The translations under genes were made by a program, and so were the position numbers. The notes below the pieces were generated by a model. The model made no database searches, was not told the DNA's origin, and worked only from the letters and a program-made list of their open reading frames with translations. From Dehalococcoidia bacterium (lineage in GTDB: Bacteria; Chloroflexota; Dehalococcoidia; Dehalococcoidales; CSSed11-197), in NCBI GenBank assembly GCA_003563865.1, contig PWTP01000034.1:1-7100 (forward strand): a DNA stretch of 7,100 bases, read 5' to 3'. This document shows positions 1-5,109 of this stretch, in pieces. Each line of letters begins with the position of its first letter. The stretch's first letter is position 1.

Positions 1-97
1 AATGAAGATTGGCGCTTTTAACCTGAGCCGGTTCAAGGCTGGATAAATACTGCCTGACTGCCTGGTTCAACTCAGGCGATTGTTTGGTTTTTTTCAT
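1..97 (-). CDS. Start of an unrecognised protein, running off the left edge
   Basis: An ATG at 97-95 opens a frame of 32 codons that stays open to the window edge, so the C-terminal part is missing. The peptide begins MKKTKQSPELNQ and is polar, with no signal peptide or membrane segment. I do not recognise it. A purine stretch (GTGGGG on the minus strand) lies about seven bases upstream of the ATG and could act as a weak ribosome binding site. The frame lies 52 bases downstream of the FAD oxidoreductase stop on the same strand, so the two could be co-transcribed. Thirty-two open codons is not strong proof of a gene; the natural-looking composition and the position after a same-strand gene are the support. 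Confidence 0.45.
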   Translation of the reverse strand, partial: MKKTKQSPELNQAVRQYLSSLEPAQVKSANLH

Positions 98-149
98 TTT
101 AATACCCCACTACCATGATTCTTATATATAACTCCTTACATCTACCCGG

Positions 150-1325
150 CTAAGAGAACACCATCCGTAAAAGTGCACGGTAAAAGGATGGTTTCTTAAA
201 AGCTTTTGATACTACCCGGCCATGATCATCAAAACCTATGGTTAGATCTCCAGCCAGTTTTTCGGCCAGTTTTTCTTTTTCAATAGCCCGAAAAGCACTA
301 TCAATATATCTGTCGTTAAAACTTTCGAAAAGCTTTCTGGCAAAGCGGCCGTGCTTGATATCTCGTAGCAGTTCTCTTTGCCACAAATGCTGGTATTTAT
401 TTAATGACCTGGCTGAAAAATCACCAGAGGAGAAGGCCTGAGAAACAACATCGATTGCCTGTATGGCTGCCCTTAACCCGTAATAAAGGCCACCCCCGGT
501 TAAAGGTTTCACCTGGCCGGCTGCATCACCGATCACCATTAATCTATCTCTACAGGTACAGGTCAATGGTTTTAAGCTAACCCCCCTGAAACGAGGCTTA
601 CCGTCAAGCCTGGCAAACTTATTGGTGCGTAAATACTCAAAAAACCGTTCAAAGTGAAAAGCAGTATTCTTGCGTGAAAGAAGGCCTGCCAGAGCTCTTG
701 TATCATTCAGTGGTTGAAACCAGCCAAAGAACCCCGGAGCAAAAGCCTTGCCAAGGTAAATCTCCAAATCACCGTTGGTGCCGGCCGTTTCAACAATAGC
801 TTGAGCTCCAATGGCAAAATCTCCCGGTCTGCCAATTCCCAGGCAGCTGTTAAGGACAGGATTGAAACCGGCAGCAACAATCACCATTTTGCCTTCAAGG
901 GTTAACCCATGGCCAGGATCGGTTTGCACTTTAACACTATCATTATCAATGCTTATATTTACTACTTCTTGCCCATATAAAACTATTGCCCCAGCTTCTT
1001 CAGCTTTGATTGCCATTATCTCATCCAGCAGCCCCCGGTTAACCGTAACCGCTTGAGTTTCGCTGCGGGAAATATTTATCACCCGCCGGGAAGGAGAATA
1101 AACGTTGGCACTATTAAAGCGCCTGATAACAACCGGTGTTTCACCTATATCCATCAGGTTGGCACAGGCAGGGCTAATAATACCCGCACAGCAAACCGGA
1201 TTCCCAAGGCGTTTCCGTTTTTCAATTACGGTTACTTTAAAGCCTTGTTTAGCCAAATGTTTTGCTGTGTAACTTCCGATTGGGCCAGCACCAATAATGA
1301 GGACGTCTTGCATTAATGATTTCAT
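150..1325 (-). CDS. FAD-dependent oxidoreductase, geranylgeranyl reductase family
   Basis: A 391-residue flavoprotein. The N-terminal Rossmann motif GAGPIG is at residues 12-17 with the ribose-binding Glu at about 35. A CCAG segment at 45-48 matches the Cys-x-Gly region seen in geranylgeranyl reductase-type proteins. The second FAD motif GDAAG is at 266-270, followed by a Pro at 274 and GGG at 277-279. A PGFFGWFQP stretch near 197-205 resembles the substrate-side segment of the family. Members saturate isoprenoid chains of lipids, quinones or pigments, but the family is broad and the substrate cannot be told here. The usual GADG motif before the central region is replaced by AAGF at about 151-154. 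Start chosen: ATG at 1325, with M5 (1313) as alternative. Neither has a Shine-Dalgarno sequence, and a candidate promoter sits so close that the mRNA may be almost leaderless. It is divergent from metF and ends 52 bases before the left-edge frame. No transmembrane helix is evident. Family assignment is firm, function open. Confidence 0.85.
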   Translation of the reverse strand: MKSLMQDVLIIGAGPIGSYTAKHLAKQGFKVTVIEKRKRLGNPVCCAGIISPACANLMDIGETPVVIRRFNSANVYSPSRRVINISRSETQAVTVNRGLLDEIMAIKAEEAGAIVLYGQEVVNISIDNDSVKVQTDPGHGLTLEGKMVIVAAGFNPVLNSCLGIGRPGDFAIGAQAIVETAGTNGDLEIYLGKAFAPGFFGWFQPLNDTRALAGLLSRKNTAFHFERFFEYLRTNKFARLDGKPRFRGVSLKPLTCTCRDRLMVIGDAAGQVKPLTGGGLYYGLRAAIQAIDVVSQAFSSGDFSARSLNKYQHLWQRELLRDIKHGRFARKLFESFNDRYIDSAFRAIEKEKLAEKLAGDLTIGFDDHGRVVSKAFKKPSFYRALLRMVFS

Positions 1326-1343
1326 AAAAAAGGCGTTGTCGTA

Positions 1344-1352
1344 AGTATAACA
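1344..1352 (-). promoter_or_regulatory. Extended -10 promoter candidate for the FAD oxidoreductase
   Basis: On the minus strand the sequence reads TGTTATACT: a TGn extension followed by TATACT, one mismatch from TATAAT. No good -35 hexamer is seen 16-18 bases upstream, which is common for extended -10 promoters. Transcription would start near 1336-1338, only about 11-13 bases before the ATG at 1325. That agrees with the lack of a Shine-Dalgarno sequence there. Prediction by eye only. Confidence 0.4.
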
Positions 1353-1375
1353 TAACCAGTAATTTGGGATCTTGG

Positions 1376-1395
1376 GTTAACTTCTTATGTTAACT
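1376..1395. repeat. Paired GTTAACT direct repeats
   Basis: GTTAACT occurs at 1376-1382 and again at 1389-1395, with start points 13 bases apart. The GTTAAC core is itself palindromic. The pair lies just upstream of the -10 candidate of the minus-strand oxidoreductase gene, around and beyond the -35 position, where an operator or activator site could sit. No known regulator motif is recognised, and AT-rich DNA can give such repeats by chance. Confidence 0.3.
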
Positions 1396-1508
1396 AAACA
1401 GGCAACAACTGCTTCTAAATACATGTGCACTCAAGCTTTGGAGATGTCATAATTATAAGCACTCATATAAGGCTCAGGCAAAATATTTTTTTATTATCAG
1501 TACCCAAT

Positions 1509-1517
1509 TGCTATAAT
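1509..1517 (+). promoter_or_regulatory. Extended -10 promoter candidate for the stand-alone metF
   Basis: TGCTATAAT is a perfect TATAAT with the TGn extension. The -35 position, 17 bases upstream, falls in a T-run (TTTTTT/TTTTAT) and is a weak match. A start near 1523-1525 would give a leader of about 155 bases before the ATG at 1680. It is the best promoter-like sequence in the gap. Confidence 0.5.
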
Positions 1518-1552
1518 ATAGACTTCTGACATGTCCGTTCAGGTATGCACTT

Positions 1553-1576
1553 AGGTATTACTTTTTGCCAATACCT
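1553..1576 (+). repeat. Inverted repeat in the presumed metF leader
   Basis: AGGTATT at 1553-1559 pairs exactly with AATACCT at 1570-1576 around a 10-base loop that contains a T-run. It would lie about 30 bases into the transcript if the promoter call is right. AGGTAT also occurs at 1541-1546, so the downstream arm could pair with either copy, giving two alternative hairpins. No T-tract follows the stem, so it does not look like a plain terminator. It could equally be a DNA operator. Confidence 0.35.
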
Positions 1577-1679
1577 GCAAAGTATTCAGTTTCGCGGTAT
1601 TAATTTCGAGGTTTTATTATAGCTGTTACCCCGGGCATGGTTACGGGCATATTTATTATCTGATTTAAAGGGAAGTGCG

Positions 1680-2621
1680 ATGAAAGTAAACGAAATTTAT
1701 AAACAATTGAAGAAACCATCATTCTCTATTGAGGTAAGCCCTCCCATCAACGGCCACTCTCTGGAACCCCTTTTAAATACCATCAAGACTTTGAAACGTT
1801 TTAATCCTGCCTGGTGTAACGTAACGTGCGGAGCATTTGGCAAGCCTCGCGGCGGCACTATACCCATCAGCAGTATAATAAAAAAAGATCTGGGTATAGA
1901 GCCAGTTGTTCACATCATTTCCATGGGAAGATCCCGGCAAGACATAGAAAATCTGCTGGTTGGAATGAAGTATGAAGGAATTGAAAATATTCTTGCTCTA
2001 AGAGGAGACCCACCGGCTGGTTCTACTTCATTTCGTCCACACCCCGAAGGCCATCAATATGCATATGAACTGGTCAGGCAGATTAACCAGATAAAACATG
2101 GCAAATATTTATCAATAAATCCGGAGGAATTGAGAGATGGCGAGCCGGCTGATTTATGCACCAGCGTTGCAGGTTACCCGGAAGGCCATCCGGGGTGCCA
2201 AAGCATTGAAACTGATCTCCAACGCCTGAAGCTTAAGGTCGATGAAGGCGCAGATTATATCACCACCCAGCTATTCTTCAAGGCTGAATATTATTTTAGG
2301 TTTGTAGCAAATGCCCGGAGAATTGGCATCAATGTGCCAATAATACCCGGGATTATGCCCATAGAAAGCTGGGATTCACTTAAATTTATTATCAACCAGA
2401 AGCTTCGAATAAGCATTCCGGATAATCTATCTGCCAAACTTAAATATTACCACGAAAAAGATGACCGTGTTTCATCAAAAAAATACGGAACAGAGTATAT
2501 TTCAACAATGTGTGAGGAGTTGCTGGATGGCGGAGCCCCGGGCATCCATATATATACCATGAATTCATCAGCAAAATGCCTCGATTTGATTGAAAGCCTT
2601 TATCCCAGGTATTTTATATAA
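1680..2621 (+). CDS. metF: Stand-alone methylenetetrahydrofolate reductase (classic MetF type)
   Basis: A full-length 313-residue FAD-dependent TIM-barrel enzyme that reduces 5,10-methylene-THF to 5-methyl-THF, the methyl donor for methionine synthesis. Family landmarks occur in order: a Glu in SIEVSPP (E18), matching the catalytic Glu of E. coli MetF (FEFFPP); NVTCGA at 47-52; LALRGDPP with D110 at the conserved RGD; AGYPEGHP at 164-171; TTQLFF at 195-200; IIPGIMP at 221-227; and the terminal HIYTMN at 290-295. A segment at about 137-158 is longer than in E. coli MetF and recalls Bacteroidetes-type sequences. AAGGGA lies six bases before the ATG and supports the start. No MetV-like partner is adjacent on this strand. 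It differs strongly from the MetF at 3534-4436. It is convergent with the response regulator, with stops nine bases apart. A biosynthetic (methionine) role is likely but is inference. Confidence 0.93.
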   Translation: MKVNEIYKQLKKPSFSIEVSPPINGHSLEPLLNTIKTLKRFNPAWCNVTCGAFGKPRGGTIPISSIIKKDLGIEPVVHIISMGRSRQDIENLLVGMKYEGIENILALRGDPPAGSTSFRPHPEGHQYAYELVRQINQIKHGKYLSINPEELRDGEPADLCTSVAGYPEGHPGCQSIETDLQRLKLKVDEGADYITTQLFFKAEYYFRFVANARRIGINVPIIPGIMPIESWDSLKFIINQKLRISIPDNLSAKLKYYHEKDDRVSSKKYGTEYISTMCEELLDGGAPGIHIYTMNSSAKCLDLIESLYPRYFI

Positions 2622-2630
2622 ATTAAGAAT

Positions 2631-3428
2631 TCAGTTTTTTGATTCCTGGCCAAAAGTTGCCGGAAAGTATTTTCCGGCATTAACCGCTCTTATGCCCGCA
2701 ATAAGATCAGTGCTGGCTGCCCTTTTTGGCACAAAACCAAGCGCCCCGGCCTTTCTGGCAACCAGCATATTCTCTTCCTCGTCATATTGTGTCAGAATTA
2801 GCACCCGGGTCTTAGGGCATTCTCTGCTTATCTGTCTGGTTGCCTCCAGACCGTTCATCACCGGCATGACTATGTCCATTAAAGCTACATCCGGCGCAAG
2901 AAGCAGTGCTTTTTCCACCGCATCTTTTCCATCAGCGGCTTCTCCAGCCAGTTCCAGATCTTTTTGTAATGCAAGCACTGCACATATTCCACTTCTGACC
3001 ATGTTATGGTCGTCAATATCCAATACCTTAATTCTTTTGGTTGATCGTTCTAACAGATACTGAATCCTCGGTACCAGCTCAGAGGGCTCGACCGGTTTTA
3101 CTACATAGTCATCAGCTTCGAGCTGCATACCTTCAAACCTTCTCCAGCCACGAATCTGGCGTTCCTGCCACTTTGAATCAATCACCAAAAGGGGTATGTC
3201 TTTGTATCTTGGATGCTGTTTGAACCATTTGTGTAAAGCAAATGCCTGTCCGGCCGGAGCCAGTGTACCCAAAACAACGATATCGGGTTCCTCTCTTATC
3301 ATCTCTTTCGCGGTTGCCTGTGATACAGCACTCATAACTTTGAAATCTCTAGACATGAATGTTCTTCGGCATGCATCAGTAAAAACAGGTTCATCGTCAA
3401 TAATCAAGATTTTACTTTTTTTAACCAT
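2631..3428 (-). CDS. Double-receiver response regulator without an output domain
   Basis: A cytoplasmic protein of 265 residues from ATG 3428. A GAGGTG site at 3440-3435 lies six bases before this ATG; an in-frame GTG at 3437 sits inside that site and is unlikely to be the start. Numbering below counts from that GTG. The first receiver (about 7-130) keeps the acidic pair D14/D15 and K114, but has Gly at position 57 where the phospho-accepting Asp belongs (VVLGTLAP), and Asp at 87 instead of Thr/Ser. It is probably a pseudo-receiver. The second receiver (about 136-255) is NarL/FixJ-like and intact: D142/D143, D188 in LMDIVMP, T216 and K238. The protein ends soon after, where a NarL protein would begin its LuxR-type helix-turn-helix. 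The DNA that would code for such a domain is occupied by metF on the other strand. It follows metVF by about 105 bases with no clear terminator, so co-expression is possible. No histidine kinase is in the window. Confidence 0.9.
   Translation of the reverse strand: MVKKSKILIIDDEPVFTDACRRTFMSRDFKVMSAVSQATAKEMIREEPDIVVLGTLAPAGQAFALHKWFKQHPRYKDIPLLVIDSKWQERQIRGWRRFEGMQLEADDYVVKPVEPSELVPRIQYLLERSTKRIKVLDIDDHNMVRSGICAVLALQKDLELAGEAADGKDAVEKALLLAPDVALMDIVMPVMNGLEATRQISRECPKTRVLILTQYDEEENMLVARKAGALGFVPKRAASTDLIAGIRAVNAGKYFPATFGQESKN
2659..2678. repeat. Perfect 8-base hairpin in the 3' end of the response regulator gene
   Basis: GCCGGAAA at 2659-2666 and TTTCCGGC at 2671-2678 are perfect inverted copies around a 4-base loop. 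The hairpin lies within the last codons of the response regulator (NAGKYFPA). On the minus strand it is followed by AACTTTTGG rather than a continuous T-tract, so it is at best a weak terminator. On the plus strand it is 38 bases past the metF stop, with no T-run after it. It could end or stabilise one of the two converging transcripts. Confidence 0.35.
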
Positions 3429-3533
3429 TTTGCCCACCTCATTATTTATTTGCCTGCTACCCTGGCATTCTGCAAATCCGGTAACTGGTAAAAGTTAAGT
3501 TTTCCCTGAAAGCATGTTGTTCTCTGGTTTAAT
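3429..3533 (-). other. Gap between metF and the response regulator
   Basis: About 105 bases with no gene, no clear promoter and no terminator hairpin followed by T's on the minus strand. A GGAGG precedes an ATG that overlaps the metF stop (ATGA at 3538-3535), but the frame ends after two codons. Read-through from metVF into the response regulator gene is therefore plausible. Confidence 0.5.
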
Positions 3534-4436
3534 TCATTGGTTCACACCTCCTGATCCCGCCTGATCTAAAATGTCTGGCACAACACCTTCGTTGCCTACT
3601 GCCATTATGTGGATCCCGTGAGCCAATTTTTCCTCTTTGATCAGTTTTATTGATCTTACTGCAATCTCAATTCCCTTTGTTAACCCCCTACCTTTTTCAG
3701 CCGTCTCCATTTCATCAATAATTTCTTCAGGCAGGATGATACCGGGAACATTATTATTCATATAACGAGCCATCCTGGCTGAAGCCAAAACAATGATTCC
3801 TGCCAAGACCTTGACGTTAAATTGAGAAGCGTACTCACTAAATTCTCTTAATTTGGTAACATTAAACACGCCTTGAGTTTGGAAAAACTGTGCACCTGCT
3901 GCAACTTTTTTTTCAAATTTAATCAGTTGCGGTTCCAAAAAATCTGCTTCTGGATGTACCGAAGCTCCAGAACAAAAACATGGTGTGCCTTTCAATTGGT
4001 TTCCACCTGCGTCTTTGCCTGACTCGAGCATTCTAATCATATGCAGCATCTGGACCGAATCAAGATCAAAAACCGGTTTTGCATCTTTGTGGTCTCCTGA
4101 ATTTATGGAGTCTCCGGTAAGACAAAGAACATTAACAATACCGCGGCTGTATGCCAGCAGCAGATCAGCCTGAAGCGCCAGGCGGTTACGGTCACGGCCG
4201 GTCATCTGTAATACAGGTTCTCCTCCATGCTCTTTAATAAGCAGGCAACCACCCAGTGAAGGAAAATGCATCATAGAACTCTGATGGTCAGTCACATTAA
4301 TAGCATCAACCCGGTCTTTAAGAATTTCTATGTGATGAATCATCTCCGAAACATCCACTCCTTTAGGAGGGCCAATCTCTGAAGTTACCAGGAACTTGTC
4401 AGAGTGCAATTTTTCTTCAAATGCTGATTTAGCCAT
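3534..4436 (-). CDS. metF: Methylenetetrahydrofolate reductase, MetF subunit of MetVF
   Basis: A 300-residue protein from ATG 4436. It is the TIM-barrel, flavin-binding subunit of the MTHFR used in the methyl branch of the Wood-Ljungdahl pathway. Motifs visible: TSEIGPP at 18-24 with the catalytic-type Glu at 20, NVTD at 47-50, CLTGD at 105-109, SGASVHPE at 156-163, FFQTQGVF at 184-191 and HIMAVGNE at 276-283. The pattern is that of acetogen/clostridial MetF, not of the second MetF in the window. Start: an AGGTGA site at 4447-4442 lies five bases before the ATG. An in-frame GTG at 4445 falls within that site and is less likely. The ATG overlaps the end of metV (ATGGCTAA), which implies translational coupling and an equimolar complex. 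It can run in either direction, so the organism may be acetogenic or acetate/methyl-oxidising. Length is normal. Confidence 0.95.
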   Translation of the reverse strand: MAKSAFEEKLHSDKFLVTSEIGPPKGVDVSEMIHHIEILKDRVDAINVTDHQSSMMHFPSLGGCLLIKEHGGEPVLQMTGRDRNRLALQADLLLAYSRGIVNVLCLTGDSINSGDHKDAKPVFDLDSVQMLHMIRMLESGKDAGGNQLKGTPCFCSGASVHPEADFLEPQLIKFEKKVAAGAQFFQTQGVFNVTKLREFSEYASQFNVKVLAGIIVLASARMARYMNNNVPGIILPEEIIDEMETAEKGRGLTKGIEIAVRSIKLIKEEKLAHGIHIMAVGNEGVVPDILDQAGSGGVNQ

Positions 4437-5109
4437 CACTCTCACCTGCCAGATCAGGTTTTTGGATCAAACCTATCTGCCTGGGAGTTACCTTAAAATT
4501 TCTCATTGAATAATAGTGGCGCATTTTATCCAGCTGCCCCAACCGGTCCAACCTCTTGTAAATCATTACCCAGGCACAATCAATATCATGGTTAACTTCA
4601 CACTTTCCATTTTTATTGCCAGCGCAGGGACCGTTAAGTATTCCTTTGGCACAACGTGTATACGCACAAATCCCTGCTGTATCTCCAAGCCTGCATTCAC
4701 CACATGCTACACAACACTCGTCCCAAATTCCCGGTTGTTGCTCCATGCCTAATAAAGATGTATTCACACCCGGTAAAACAGGCATGTCAGGAAACCGTCT
4801 GGCTAAAGTCTGTACACCGGCACCACATCCCACTGAGAGAATACAATCAATAGTTGTAACTATATCTGAAATTACATCCAGGAATTCGTTACTGCACTGT
4901 CTTTTTACTGTATATTCCTGAAAACCTTGCCAGCTGACACTATTCATAGATTGCTCTAATTGTAGAGCCTGGCTGAGAAAAGATACTTCTCGTTCACCTC
5001 CGGCGCCACAAACAGTCATGCATGTGCCACAACCCAAAACCAGTATCTGTTTGTAAGGTGAAATCAGGTATTTTATTTCTGATAGAGGTTTTTGTTCAGC
5101 AACTATCAA
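4429..5109 (-). CDS. metV: MetV, iron-sulfur partner subunit of methylenetetrahydrofolate reductase
   Basis: A 226-residue cysteine-rich protein matching the MetV family (MTHFR C-terminal, zinc-finger-like domain), which binds MetF and carries electrons to it. Conserved clusters: LGCGTC at 25-30 plus C34; KRQC with C72; SVGCGAGVQ at 92-100; ECCVACGEC at 131-139; GICAYTRCAKG at 147-156; GPC at 160-162; GKCEV at 168-172; and CAW at 178-180. Many are likely Fe-S or Zn ligands. No membrane segment or signal is seen. The start is a TTG at 5109, favoured by a strong GGAGGTGA site (5120-5113) six bases after its GGAGG core. It overlaps the upstream fusion gene by 14 bases and metF by 8, so the three genes form a tightly coupled unit. 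Length and motif order look complete. Confidence 0.93.
   Translation of the reverse strand: MIVAEQKPLSEIKYLISPYKQILVLGCGTCMTVCGAGGEREVSFLSQALQLEQSMNSVSWQGFQEYTVKRQCSNEFLDVISDIVTTIDCILSVGCGAGVQTLARRFPDMPVLPGVNTSLLGMEQQPGIWDECCVACGECRLGDTAGICAYTRCAKGILNGPCAGNKNGKCEVNHDIDCAWVMIYKRLDRLGQLDKMRHYYSMRNFKVTPRQIGLIQKPDLAGESDG

Larger units (their letters stand above)
1326..1679. other. Divergent intergenic region of 354 bases
   Basis: No gene is seen on either strand. The region is AT-rich, in contrast to the flanking genes. It contains a candidate promoter in each direction, a pair of GTTAACT repeats near 1376-1395, an inverted repeat at 1553-1576, and short direct repeats AGGTAT (1541, 1553) and CGGGCAT (1632, 1644), each pair spaced 12 bases apart. 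I checked for the conserved cores of SAM and THF riboswitches and saw none. Confidence 0.6.

Noticed and set aside
1053..1316. Plus-strand 87-codon open frame
   Set aside because: It is opposite the N-terminal Rossmann region of the FAD oxidoreductase, where the GAGPIG motif shows which strand is coding.
1524..1679. Known riboswitch (SAM, THF, cobalamin) before metF
   Set aside because: No conserved core sequences of these classes were recognised by eye. A covariance search would be decisive.
2659..2678. Strong intrinsic terminator
   Set aside because: The stem is perfect, but neither strand has a continuous T-run directly after it.
2590..3063. Plus-strand 157-codon open frame
   Set aside because: It lies almost wholly opposite the response regulator gene, whose receiver motifs are clear. 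The peptide is Ser/Ala-rich with no family motif, as expected for an antisense frame.
4443..4445. GTG at 4445 as the start of metF (minus strand)
   Set aside because: It sits inside the AGGTGAG ribosome binding site; the ATG at 4436 has correct spacing.
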